Part shown: in pieces, positions 1 to 6,676 of the stretch
Layout of the letters: every line of letters starts with the position of its first letter
Numbering within the stretch: the stretch's first letter is position 1
From: DATFLK01 sp035267815
GTDB lineage: Bacteria > Pseudomonadota > Zetaproteobacteria > Mariprofundales > Mariprofundaceae
Length of the DNA: 17,135 nucleotides
NCBI GenBank assembly: GCA_035267815.1
Contig: DATFLK010000002.1
Location: 1 to 17,135, forward strand
Reading direction: 5' to 3'
Translations under genes and position numbers: made by a program
Notes under the pieces: generated by a model
The model's database searches: none
The model's input: only the letters and a program-made list of their open reading frames with translations
What the model was told of the DNA's origin: nothing

Positions 1-259
1 CGAAGAATGCGAACATCGGCACACCGTAGAGGCGAAGTGCCGCACGCAGCAACACGCCCTCCTGAACAGCCACGATCACGGTATCGCCCACGCCGGCCCC
101 GACACCGTTACGAACGCGCATCTCGACCATGCGCTCGACCCATGACCCGAGCGTGCTGCAGGAACTCTTGCCGGCGCACTGGCCGCACGCGCTGGCTCGC
201 TGCCCGCGCACCAGGGCCTCGTCATCCCGCACATCCACAACCACGACCGTCTGTTCCAT
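1..259 (-). CDS. rseC: RseC/MucC family protein, N-terminal part (runs off the left edge)
   Basis: Translated on the minus strand from ATG at 259, 86 codons are visible before the window ends. The product has Cys25, Cys28 and Cys34 in ACGQCAGKSSCST, the cysteine cluster typical of the RseC/MucC family. It is followed by a beta-rich stretch with a VGDTVIV segment and then a hydrophobic start (LYGVPMFAFF) that would begin the first of two expected membrane helices. Family members are inner-membrane proteins: E. coli RseC influences sigma-E activity and takes part in reducing the SoxR iron-sulfur cluster, and relatives sit with Rnf complexes. A GAGAG lies about 8 nt before the ATG. It is transcribed divergently from nadB, a neighbour it also has in E. 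coli, though there rpoE, rseA and rseB stand in between. The C-terminal part is outside the window. Confidence 0.85.
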   Translation of the reverse strand, partial: MEQTVVVVDVRDDEALVRGQRASACGQCAGKSSCSTLGSWVERMVEMRVRNGVGAGVGDTVIVAVQEGVLLRAALRLYGVPMFAFF

Positions 260-307
260 CAGCGTACTCTCAAGCGGATATCCATATGAATGATTTCGAC
301 AACATCA

Positions 308-335
308 TCGACAGTTTACCGTAATATGTCATAAA
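308..335 (+). promoter_or_regulatory. possible sigma-70 promoter for nadB
   Basis: TCGACA at 308-313 (five of six against TTGACA) and CATAAA at 330-335 (four of six against TATAAT) are separated by 16 nt, in the only space upstream of nadB. A second TCGACA lies at 296-301. The match is modest, and the placement is mainly supported by position. Confidence 0.3.
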
Positions 336-348
336 GCGTAAGCTACGC
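336..348. promoter_or_regulatory. short palindrome just downstream of the candidate nadB -10 box
   Basis: GCGTA-AGC-TACGC is a 13-bp inverted repeat with 5-bp arms. It begins immediately after the candidate -10 hexamer and 26 bp before the nadB start, where an operator could block initiation. I cannot assign it to a known NAD-pathway repressor. Arms this short can also occur by chance. Confidence 0.22.
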
Positions 349-373
349 CTACCCGCGGCACGGATGGAGAGAT

Positions 374-1966
374 ATGGCGGATTCGCACCTGACATTCGAT
401 TACCTGATCATCGGCAGTGGCGCCGCGGGCCTTCTGGCCGCCTATCGGCTGGCACCCCATGGCCGCATCGCCATTGTCAACAAGGGCGACTTCGCCGACT
501 CCAACACCTATCAGGCCCAGGGAGGCATTGCCGGCGTCACCGACGAAGGGGACACGTTTGAGGCGCATGTTGCCGACACCATCCGGGCCGGCGCGGGCCT
601 CTGCCACGAGGGAATCGTCCGCGACATCGTGGACCGCGGCGGCGAGGTGATTCGGGAGCTGATCGAGCTGGGCACCAACTTCGACACCAGCGAAGGACGC
701 CTTCATCTGACCCGGGAGGGCGGACACAGTCAACGCCGCATCGCGCATGCCAAAGATGCCACCGGTCGGGCCATCGGCGAGGCGCTTCTGAAAAAGGTAC
801 GGGAACACCCCAATATCGTCTGCCTGCGACACCACATGGCCGTGGATCTGATCACCGCACGCCGCCTCGGCCGCTATGCCCTAGGCCCGGATCGTTGCCT
901 CGGTGCCTACATCCTCTCTCCCGAGGGAGAGGTCACGACCATCTCGGCCAAACAGACCATCTTGGCTACAGGCGGCTCCGGCAAGGTCTACATGTATACA
1001 TCCAACCCGAACGGAGCGACCGGCGACGGCATCGCCATGGCGTGGCGGGCCGGCTGTTCGGTTATGAACCTCGAGTTCATCCAGTTCCACCCCACCTGTC
1101 TCTTTCATACCGAGGCGCGCACCATCCTGCTCACCGAGGCGCTTCGCGGCGAGGGCGCGCAACTGATCGACCGGAAGGGGCGGCGATTCATGGCGGACTA
1201 CGACGAACGCGGAGAGCTGGCACCGCGCGATATCGTTGCACGCGCCATCGACCATGAGATGAAGCGCTCCGGCAGCGATCACCTCTTTCTCGATGCCCGG
1301 CCACTGGGCGATGCCAAGATCGAGACGCATTTCCCCAATATCCTGGAAAGGCTGCACGACCTCGGCATCGACATGCGTACCGATCCCGTTCCCATCGTGC
1401 CGGCGGCCCACTATATGTGCGGTGGCGTCCGAACCGACATTGCCGGCCGGAGCGGCATCGAAGGGCTCTATGTTATTGGTGAATCCGCCTGTACCGGCCT
1501 GCACGGCGCCAATCGACTGGCCAGCAACTCCCTGCTTGAGTGTCTGGTGATGGCCGACTACTGCGCCGAGGCGATCCAGCAATCCGGCATGGAGCCACTG
1601 GACATCCAGCTGCCGGTCTGGGACTCGAGCGGCGTCGTGCCCGAAACGGAACGGATACAGATCAAACAGAACTGGGACGAGATCCGCGCCACGATGTCCA
1701 ACTATGTCGGCATCGTACGCTCCAACGAACGTCTGCGTCGGGCCCGGCGCAGACTGGCCATGATCCGGCAAGAGATTGCCAGCTACTACTGGCAACATCC
1801 AATCGGTCGCGATCTCATCGAACTGCGCAACCTCTCGCTGGTCGCCGAACTGATCATCCGTTCGGCACAAGAGCGCAAGGAGTCACGCGGACTCCACTAC
1901 TCCACCAACTACCCGGACACCCTGCCCGAAGCCCACGACACCACTCTGGCACCGGAACCGCTATGA
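374..1966 (+). CDS. nadB: L-aspartate oxidase NadB
   Basis: Cytoplasmic flavoenzyme that oxidises L-aspartate to iminoaspartate, the first step of de novo NAD synthesis; NadA then makes quinolinate. The 530-residue product is close to the usual family length. The N-terminal FAD-binding motif is IIGSGAAGL (residues 12-20). Further family motifs are EGGHSQRR (115-122), the FHPTC segment (238-242), TEALRGEGA (254-262), LAPRD (282-286), HYMCGG (346-351) and GLHGANRLASNSLLE (375-389). The C-terminal helical domain ends with ERKESRGLHYSTNYP. These separate it from fumarate reductase and succinate dehydrogenase flavoproteins, which share the fold. GGAGA lies 3 nt before the ATG, and the FAD motif begins at the expected distance from it. 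It overlaps the acylphosphatase gene by 4 nt. NadA and NadC are not in the window. Confidence 0.96.
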   Translation: MADSHLTFDYLIIGSGAAGLLAAYRLAPHGRIAIVNKGDFADSNTYQAQGGIAGVTDEGDTFEAHVADTIRAGAGLCHEGIVRDIVDRGGEVIRELIELGTNFDTSEGRLHLTREGGHSQRRIAHAKDATGRAIGEALLKKVREHPNIVCLRHHMAVDLITARRLGRYALGPDRCLGAYILSPEGEVTTISAKQTILATGGSGKVYMYTSNPNGATGDGIAMAWRAGCSVMNLEFIQFHPTCLFHTEARTILLTEALRGEGAQLIDRKGRRFMADYDERGELAPRDIVARAIDHEMKRSGSDHLFLDARPLGDAKIETHFPNILERLHDLGIDMRTDPVPIVPAAHYMCGGVRTDIAGRSGIEGLYVIGESACTGLHGANRLASNSLLECLVMADYCAEAIQQSGMEPLDIQLPVWDSSGVVPETERIQIKQNWDEIRATMSNYVGIVRSNERLRRARRRLAMIRQEIASYYWQHPIGRDLIELRNLSLVAELIIRSAQERKESRGLHYSTNYPDTLPEAHDTTLAPEPL

Positions 1967-2238
1967 GCGAATCGTGCCGGCGGATCAGGATCTACGGACG
2001 TGTTCAGGGTGTTTTCTTCCGCCACCACACCAAACAGCAGGCCAAGCATCTCGGCATCAGCGGCTGGGTTCGCAACCTGCCAGACGGAAGCGTTGAAGCG
2101 GTGATCTGCGGCAGCACAGAGCAACTCGACCGGATGGAATCATGGCTGGCCGAAGGGCCGGAGGGCGCCAACGTCGAAAAGATGGAGAGCCGCATCGATC
2201 AGCTCGGTGACTGGAGCGGTTTCGAGATCCGCAGCTGA
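1963..2238 (+). CDS. acyP: acylphosphatase
   Basis: Small cytoplasmic enzyme that hydrolyses acyl phosphates to a carboxylate and phosphate. The 91-residue product has the standard length and both signature parts. YGRVQGVFFR carries the phosphate-binding loop and catalytic Arg20, and GISGWVRNLPDGSVE carries catalytic Asn38 and the following beta turn. I chose the ATG at 1963 because the conserved domain begins only a few residues later; the open frame extends upstream to 1540 only as an overlap with nadB. Its ATG shares four bases with the nadB stop (ATGA), so translation is probably coupled. The link to NAD synthesis is not obvious, and the pairing may be only transcriptional. The gene ends 15 nt from the converging minus-strand gene. 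Confidence 0.95.
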   Translation: MSESCRRIRIYGRVQGVFFRHHTKQQAKHLGISGWVRNLPDGSVEAVICGSTEQLDRMESWLAEGPEGANVEKMESRIDQLGDWSGFEIRS

Positions 2239-2253
2239 CCGACGACGAGGCTG

Positions 2254-2589
2254 TCACATATCGAGCTTGTGTGCCGCCCATTCGCCCCCTGCGGCGCCAA
2301 GCATCGCCTCCCAGTCGGCGAAATCGGAGACCGAACGGATAAATGCATTCCACTTCTCTTCCGGAACCGACTCAAAATCCGTCTGACTCCCGATATCGAA
2401 ACCGCTGGCCGCAAACAACTCCTCGACATCGGCAAAGCGGGTATGCTGAGACACAAAGGCCGGCGTCAGCAACTCGTCCAACGGGACATTGCGTGACGCA
2501 TCCGAACGCTGCTCCTCCTTGCGATCAAGCTCCGCCAGCTTCTTGTCCAGCTTCTTGTTGAGCTCTTCGAGATCGGACATATCAATCAT
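2254..2589 (-). CDS. uncharacterised 111-residue protein with an internal repeat
   Basis: I do not recognise a family. Residues 5-28 are strongly charged and heptad-like (LEELNKKLDKKLAELDRKEE), probably a short coiled coil. The rest holds two related segments, residues 44-65 (AFVSQHTRFADVEELFAASG...) and 82-103 (AFIRSVSDFADWEAMLGAAG...), 38 residues apart and sharing AF, a branched aliphatic, FAD-x-E and A-x-G. This suggests a duplicated helical unit. There is no signal peptide, membrane segment or cysteine. A perfect AGGAGG lies 5 nt before the first ATG, which decides that start over the ATG three codons later (2580). It sits downstream of the rplQ terminator, so it probably has its own promoter in 2601-2688, though I see no convincing -35/-10 pair. 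Coding appears real from the strong ribosome binding site and the conserved-looking repeat. Confidence 0.8.
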   Translation of the reverse strand: MIDMSDLEELNKKLDKKLAELDRKEEQRSDASRNVPLDELLTPAFVSQHTRFADVEELFAASGFDIGSQTDFESVPEEKWNAFIRSVSDFADWEAMLGAAGGEWAAHKLDM

Positions 2590-2688
2590 CGATTCCTCCT
2601 AGCCCGGTCACCTAGAGGCGTTCCCCGGGTCTTTTTCACTGGGCATTGAAAAGTAACGGCGCCCAAAATACAACCGGCTTTCGTACCG

Positions 2689-2722
2689 AAAAAAAAGAGG
2701 CCGCGCATCAGCGCGGCCTCTT
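2689..2722 (-). terminator. Rho-independent terminator after rplQ
   Basis: On the minus strand a perfect 12-bp stem (AAGAGGCCGCGC pairing with GCGCGGCCTCTT) with a TGAT loop is followed directly by eight T. It begins about 20 nt after the rplQ stop. It is the clear end point of the whole ribosomal-protein transcription unit and separates it from the small gene at 2254-2589. Confidence 0.95.
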
Positions 2723-2742
2723 CATGCATCGGGGATGGCCGA

Positions 2743-3147
2743 TCAGGCCTCGGGTGCACTCTCCACGATATCTGCGATATCGCTGTCGCCGAGCTGGTCG
2801 ACCAGCTCGATCACCGCCATTGGTGATGCGTCGCCGGCGCGATATCCGGTCTTGATGATCCGGGTATACCCACCGGCACGATCGGAGAAAAGCGGTGCCA
2901 CATCATTGAAGAGGCGATCCACGATCGGGCGATAACGCAGGCTGGAGAGCGCGCGGCGACGGGCATGCAGACTGCCGTCCTTGCCGAGTGTGATGAGCTT
3001 CTCGACATAGGGGCGCATGGCCTTGGCCTTGGCATGGGTCGTCTCAATACGCCCATGTGTCAGAAGTGCAGTGGCCAAGTTGGCCAAAAGGGCGCGACGG
3101 TGCGCGCTGACGAGCCCCAGGGAACCACGGTGTTTACGATGACGCAT
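2743..3147 (-). CDS. rplQ: 50S ribosomal protein L17
   Basis: L17 is a large-subunit protein near the peptide exit tunnel rim. The product starts MRHRKHRGSLGLVSAHRRAL, with the family's basic N-terminus, followed by LLTHGRIETTHAKAK and the closing block GGYTRIIKTGYRAGDASPMA-VIELV. At 134 residues it is slightly longer than the E. coli protein. The excess is an acidic tail (about the last 18 residues, with DSDIADIVESAPEA) that is not part of the core. It is the last gene of the run, 21 nt after rpoA as in the alpha operon of many bacteria, and is followed by the strong terminator. Confidence 0.97.
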   Translation of the reverse strand: MRHRKHRGSLGLVSAHRRALLANLATALLTHGRIETTHAKAKAMRPYVEKLITLGKDGSLHARRRALSSLRYRPIVDRLFNDVAPLFSDRAGGYTRIIKTGYRAGDASPMAVIELVDQLGDSDIADIVESAPEA

Positions 3148-3168
3148 AATCCTTACCTCTCGTCGTAC

Positions 3169-4143
3169 TTAACTGTCGGCAACATCGGCCTGCTCGGGCG
3201 GCCAGTTGTCGACCTGCATGCCGAGCTTGAGACCCATCTGCTCCAGCACCTGCTTGATTTCGGTCAGGGACTTGCGGCCGAAGTTGGGGGTCCGAAGCAT
3301 CTCCTGCTCGCTGCGCAACACCAGATCACCCACATAGAAGATATTATCGCTCTTCAGGCAGTTCATTGAACGCACCGAGAGATCGAGATGATCGATCGGC
3401 TGCTTGAGCATCTCCTCGAGGTTCTCCTCAGAACTGGCACGCGAGCTGACATCCTCCAGCGCCTCGAAGTCGATGAAGACGGCCAGCTGATCCTTGATGA
3501 TCTGGGCGGCCATGCCGATGGCATCCTCGGGCGACAGGGCACCGTTGGTCTCGATCTCCATGATCAGCTTGTCATAGTTGGTCTTCTGACCCACACGGGC
3601 GGCCTCGACACGCGTTGCCACCGAACGGATCGGAGAAAACGAGGCATCGACAAGCAAGGTGCCGACGGGCTGCTCGCTCTCGGCACGATCCTGAGCCGGC
3701 ACATAGCCGCGACCCTTCTCGACCACGGCCTCCATCTTAAGCACGCCATCCTCGTTGAGGTGGGCAAGCTCCAGATCGGGGTTCAGAACCTGCATATCGC
3801 CGGAGGTCTGAAGATCACCGGCAGTGACCACGGCCGGCCCCTTGATGTCGAGCTTCAGGGTATGGGAATCCTCGCCCTCCATCCGGATATCGAGCTCCTT
3901 CAAGGCCAGCACGATATCGAGCACATCCTCGCGAACGCCCTTGATGGTATCGAACTCATGCATCACACCATCGATACGCACCGCCGTCACTGCCGCACCG
4001 GACAGGGAGGACAACAACATCCTGCGCAGACTGTTACCGAAGGTTGTCCCGTAGCCGCGTTCCAGCGGCTCAAAGACTATTTTTGCTGCACGGCCGGGAA
4101 TCGTCTCTTCAACCGTCACCTTACGAGGCTTGATCAGATGCAT
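3169..4143 (-). CDS. rpoA: DNA-directed RNA polymerase subunit alpha
   Basis: Alpha dimerises to start polymerase assembly and contacts upstream promoter DNA and activators. The 324-residue product has the usual two domains. The N-terminal assembly domain (about 1-230) includes FEPLERGYGTTFGNSLRR at 24-41. A linker follows, then the C-terminal domain (about 249-312) with LSVRSMNCLK and TPNFGRKSLTEIK. Arg258, Asn261, Cys262, Gly289, Lys291 and Ser292 align with E. coli residues that bind UP-element DNA (Arg265, Asn268, Cys269, Gly296, Lys298, Ser299), so UP elements are probably used here. The linker is acidic and Ser/Glu-rich (EDVSSRASSEENLEEM). The gene lies between rpsD and rplQ, as in the classical alpha operon. 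Nothing looks truncated. Confidence 0.98.
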   Translation of the reverse strand: MHLIKPRKVTVEETIPGRAAKIVFEPLERGYGTTFGNSLRRMLLSSLSGAAVTAVRIDGVMHEFDTIKGVREDVLDIVLALKELDIRMEGEDSHTLKLDIKGPAVVTAGDLQTSGDMQVLNPDLELAHLNEDGVLKMEAVVEKGRGYVPAQDRAESEQPVGTLLVDASFSPIRSVATRVEAARVGQKTNYDKLIMEIETNGALSPEDAIGMAAQIIKDQLAVFIDFEALEDVSSRASSEENLEEMLKQPIDHLDLSVRSMNCLKSDNIFYVGDLVLRSEQEMLRTPNFGRKSLTEIKQVLEQMGLKLGMQVDNWPPEQADVADS

Positions 4144-4158
4144 GAAAACCTTCCCTCT

Positions 4159-4788
4159 TTACTTGGAGTAGAGCTCAACGATGAGCTGCTCATGAATTCC
4201 GGGATCCAACTGCTCACGAGCCGGAAGCTCGCGCAGGGTTCCCTGTTTGGCGGCCAGATCGACATCCAGCCACTCGGCGACACCCTTCTGGGATGCGGCC
4301 TCGGTTGAAGCCACCGTACGCAGGTGCTCCTTGGCCTTCTCGCAAAGCTCAATCCGTCCGCCGATACGCACACGGTAGGACGGAACATTGACCACCTTGC
4401 CGTTGACCAGCACATGTTTGTGACGAACCATCTGCCGTGCCTCGACACGGGAGCTGGCCAGACCCATGCGATAAATCACATTGTCCAGACGCGACTCCAG
4501 AATCTGGAGCAGGTTCAGACCCGTCACGCCCGGCATGCGGTCCGCGATGGTGAAGTAACGACGGAACTGCTTCTCCTGCAGGCCGTAGATACGCTTCACT
4601 TTCTGCTTCTCACGCAGCTGTGTGCCGTAGTCGGATACTTTGGTACGACGGCCCTGGCCATGCATGCCTGGCGGGTAGGGGCGACGCTCGATCGGACACT
4701 TGTCCGAATAGCATTTACCACCCTTCAGGAACAGCTTCTCGCCTTCACGGCGACATAGGCGACACTTGCCGTCCAGATAACGTGCCAT
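4159..4788 (-). CDS. rpsD: 30S ribosomal protein S4, zinc-ligand type
   Basis: S4 nucleates 30S assembly on the 5' domain of 16S rRNA and shapes decoding accuracy. The 209-residue product begins MARYLDGKCRLCRREGEKLF and keeps Cys9, Cys12, Cys26 and Cys31, the four positions that bind zinc in Thermus S4. E. coli S4 lacks this full set. The S4 RNA-binding domain follows, with ESRLDNVIYRMGLASSR and ARQMVRHKHVLVNGKVVNVPSYRVR. The C-terminus is the usual ELYSK. In E. coli S4 is the translational repressor of the alpha operon; I could not see whether a comparable mRNA pseudoknot exists here. It is spaced 18 nt from rpsK and 15 nt from rpoA. Confidence 0.98.
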   Translation of the reverse strand: MARYLDGKCRLCRREGEKLFLKGGKCYSDKCPIERRPYPPGMHGQGRRTKVSDYGTQLREKQKVKRIYGLQEKQFRRYFTIADRMPGVTGLNLLQILESRLDNVIYRMGLASSRVEARQMVRHKHVLVNGKVVNVPSYRVRIGGRIELCEKAKEHLRTVASTEAASQKGVAEWLDVDLAAKQGTLRELPAREQLDPGIHEQLIVELYSK

Positions 4789-4806
4789 ATCTCTGCTCTC
4801 CTAAAC

Positions 4807-5196
4807 TTAAACGCGGCGCCGCTTCGGTGGGCGGCAGCCGTTATGGGGAATCGGTGTGACATCACGGATCGCGGTCACGTTCAGCCCGGCAGCGGCAATG
4901 GCACGGATGGCCGACTCGCGACCGGAACCCGGACCACGCACCAAGACGGAGACGTTCTTGACGCCATGGTCCATGGCCTTGCGCGCTGCCTCTTCGGCAG
5001 CCACCTGCGCGGCAAACGGGGTACTCTTGCGCGAACCCTTGAAACCGGAGCCGCCGCTGGTCGCCCAGCTGATCGCATTACCGGATTCATCCGAAAAGGT
5101 GATGATCGTATTGTTAAACGAAGCCCTGATATGCGCCACTGCGGTGGCGATATTCTTACGCTTGCGCTTCTTCGCTGCTGTATTTGGAGCTGCCAT
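4807..5196 (-). CDS. rpsK: 30S ribosomal protein S11
   Basis: S11 sits on the 30S platform and helps form the mRNA exit path. The 129-residue product has a basic start (AAKKRKRKNIATAVAHI), the core ASFNNTIITFSDESGNAISW, the glycine-rich SGGSGFKGSRKSTPFAAQVA, and the family-ending RDVTPIPHNGCRPPKRRRV. Length equals that of the E. coli protein. The gene follows rpsM after 14 nt and precedes rpsD, the invariant rpsM-rpsK-rpsD order. No anomalies. Confidence 0.98.
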   Translation of the reverse strand: MAAPNTAAKKRKRKNIATAVAHIRASFNNTIITFSDESGNAISWATSGGSGFKGSRKSTPFAAQVAAEEAARKAMDHGVKNVSVLVRGPGSGRESAIRAIAAAGLNVTAIRDVTPIPHNGCRPPKRRRV

Positions 5197-5210
5197 TCAA
5201 TACCTCGTCC

Positions 5211-5579
5211 TTATTTCTTCTTGCCGGCAACTGCGCGGCGAGGGCCCTTACGCGTACGCGCATTCGTCTTGCTGCGCTGACCCCGCACGGGAAGACCTCT
5301 GCGGTGACGCAGCCCCCGGTAGCAGCCCAGGTCGGTCAACCGCTTGATGTCCATCGAGACCGTGCGGCGAAGATCGCCCTCCACCACGAAGTCCGTATCA
5401 ATCGCACTACGGATGCTGGAAACGTCCGACTCGGACAGATCCCTCACCCGAGTATCGGGATTGATGCCGGCCTTGGCCAGCAGCTTCCTGGAGCTGGACA
5501 GACCAATGCCGTAGATATAGGTCAGCGCGATCTCAACGCGCTTCTGGGTCGGAATATTTACACCGGCTATACGAGCCAC
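5211..5579 (-). CDS. rpsM: 30S ribosomal protein S13 (GTG start)
   Basis: S13 is in the 30S head and forms intersubunit bridges and contacts with tRNA. The 122-residue product reads (M)ARIAGVNIPTQKRVEIALTY..., contains the helix-hairpin-helix YIYGIGLSSSRKLLAKAG, and ends with GCYRGLRHRRGLPVRGQRSK followed by TNARTRKGPRRAVAGKKK. The first codon is GTG at 5579; AGGAGG 8 nt upstream fixes it, and no ATG lies at the family's start. It is preceded by an 80-nt spacer after rpmJ, the widest gap in the run, where the E. coli alpha operon has its promoter. I see only weak promoter-like hexamers there. Confidence 0.97.
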   Translation of the reverse strand: MARIAGVNIPTQKRVEIALTYIYGIGLSSSRKLLAKAGINPDTRVRDLSESDVSSIRSAIDTDFVVEGDLRRTVSMDIKRLTDLGCYRGLRHRRGLPVRGQRSKTNARTRKGPRRAVAGKKK

Positions 5580-5659
5580 TTTCTTGCCTCCTTGGGGCGT
5601 CCTGAAAAAGGTGCGCGAGGCTAGCGATCATGCGCCGCTCACGCAAGTTGAATCGGACG

Positions 5660-5773
5660 CTAGCCCTGACGCTGTTTATGACGGGGATTCTCGCAGATGA
5701 TACGAACCACACCCCTACGCCGAATCACACGGCAGTTCTTGCACATCTTTTTTACCGAAGCACGGACCTTCAT
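5660..5773 (-). CDS. rpmJ: 50S ribosomal protein L36, zinc-binding type
   Basis: The 37-residue product starts MKVRASVKKMCKNCRVIRRR and ends CENPRHKQRQG. Cys11, Cys14, Cys27 and His32 form the complete zinc site of the C+ L36 type. L36 is the smallest large-subunit protein and stabilises 23S rRNA near the factor-binding region. GGGAG lies 7 nt before the ATG at 5773. It sits between infA and rpsM, a placement found in many bacteria. A zinc-free L36 paralogue could exist elsewhere in the genome but is not visible here. Confidence 0.97.
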   Translation of the reverse strand: MKVRASVKKMCKNCRVIRRRGVVRIICENPRHKQRQG

Positions 5774-5808
5774 GGGTTACTCCCTACTCGCCAACCTGTG
5801 GCAAATAC

Positions 5809-6027
5809 TTATTTTTCGCGGTAACTGATACGTCCGCGGGACAGATCATAGGGAGAGATCTCCACTGTCACGCGGTCACCGGGCAGAATGCGGATATAGT
5901 ACTTGCGCATCTTGCCCGAGATGGTGGCGAGCAATTCGTGCCCGTTCTCAAGCTTCACCTTGAACATAGCGTTGGGAAGCTTCTCAACCACCTCACCGGT
6001 CATCTCTATAATATCTTCTTTTGCCAT
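5809..6027 (-). CDS. infA: translation initiation factor IF-1
   Basis: IF-1 binds the 30S A site during initiation with IF-2 and IF-3. The 72-residue product has the family's full length and single OB-fold: MAKEDIIEMTGEVVEKLPNA, MFKVKLENGHELLATISGKM, RKYYIRILPGDRVTVEISPY, and the end DLSRGRISYREK. It begins only 4 nt after the adk stop, with a weak purine stretch (GAAGTAGAGAT) over that junction, so it probably relies on coupling to adk translation. Gammaproteobacteria such as E. coli carry infA elsewhere on the chromosome. Here it lies inside the ribosomal-protein run between adk and rpmJ. Confidence 0.98.
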   Translation of the reverse strand: MAKEDIIEMTGEVVEKLPNAMFKVKLENGHELLATISGKMRKYYIRILPGDRVTVEISPYDLSRGRISYREK

Positions 6028-6031
6028 ATCT

Positions 6032-6676
6032 CTACTTCGCTACCGCCTCTTTCAATAGCAGGTAGACCTGCTCGACATCTCCGCCTGCATCGACCCTGCG
6101 GAACCCAGAACGGCCGGCATAATACTCCAGCAACGGCTCGGTCTGCTTCTGATATACATCCAGCCGCTGCGCGATTACCTCTTCGCGATCATCGTCGCGC
6201 TGATACAACTCGCCGCCACACCGGTCGCAACGTCCCTCATGACGGGGGGGCGAATAATGCCGATGAAATCCGAAACCGCAAGCCCTGCATGTCAGCCGCC
6301 CGCTCAGCCGTTCCAGAAGCTGCTCCCGCGGCGCATCCATGAACAGCACGCGATCGATCTCGATCCGGTTCCTGGCCAGCATCTCATCCAGCGCCTTCGC
6401 CTGCGGCACGTTACGGGGAAAACCGTCGAGCAGGAAACCGTTGGCGGCATCGTCACCGGCGATACGCTCTTCGATCATGCCGATCACTACCTCGTCCGGC
6501 ACCAGTTCGCCGGCATCCATATACTGCTTCGCCTTCTGCCCCAGAGAGGTCCCTTCACGCACGGCGGAGCGAAGGATATCGCCGGTGGCGAACTGGGCGA
6601 TGCCCAGCTCCTTGGACAGACGGACTCCCTGCGTTCCCTTGCCGACACCCGGTGGTCCAAACAGGACAAGATACAT
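6032..6676 (-). CDS. adk: adenylate kinase with a four-cysteine zinc lid
   Basis: Cytoplasmic enzyme interconverting ATP plus AMP and two ADP. The 214-residue product has the P-loop GPPGVGKGT (7-15), the AMP-site segments ATGDILR (30-36) and LLDGFPR (82-88), and a long LID domain beginning GRLTCRACG. The lid contains Cys130, Cys133, Cys150 and Cys153 (CxxC-x16-CxxC), the zinc-binding form seen in Gram-positives and various other bacteria; E. coli uses a hydrogen-bond network in place of zinc. The conserved lid arginine context RDDDREEVIAQRLDVY follows. The start codon overlaps the secY stop by one base (TGATG), so it is translationally coupled to secY. The secY-adk linkage is known in many phyla. 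Confidence 0.98.
   Translation of the reverse strand: MYLVLFGPPGVGKGTQGVRLSKELGIAQFATGDILRSAVREGTSLGQKAKQYMDAGELVPDEVVIGMIEERIAGDDAANGFLLDGFPRNVPQAKALDEMLARNRIEIDRVLFMDAPREQLLERLSGRLTCRACGFGFHRHYSPPRHEGRCDRCGGELYQRDDDREEVIAQRLDVYQKQTEPLLEYYAGRSGFRRVDAGGDVEQVYLLLKEAVAK

Noticed and set aside
7..324. Plus-strand open frame of 105 codons at the left edge
   Set aside because: Its product is Arg/Pro-rich and has no recognisable domain. The opposite strand here reads a clear RseC-type protein, so this is a shadow.
881..1870. 329-codon minus-strand open frame within nadB
   Set aside because: nadB on the plus strand carries all family motifs over the same interval, so this is its shadow.
1540..1962. 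Long upstream extension of the acylphosphatase frame
   Set aside because: The extension lies wholly inside nadB in another frame; acylphosphatases are about 90 residues and the ATG at 1963 gives that length.
2602..2636. Possible plus-strand hairpin (CCCGG and CCGGG arms) followed by five T
   Set aside because: The arms are only 5 bp with a 17-nt loop, and it lies upstream of the minus-strand gene rather than right after acyP. It is too weak to call a terminator.
3388..4308. 306-codon plus-strand open frame opposite rpoA and rpsD
   Set aside because: It is the complement of two well-conserved genes and shows no motif or convincing ribosome binding site of its own.
5618..5646. TTGCGT-N17-TAGCCT on the minus strand before rpsM as an alpha operon promoter
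   Set aside because: Each hexamer matches the consensus at only three of six positions, so spacing alone does not support it.
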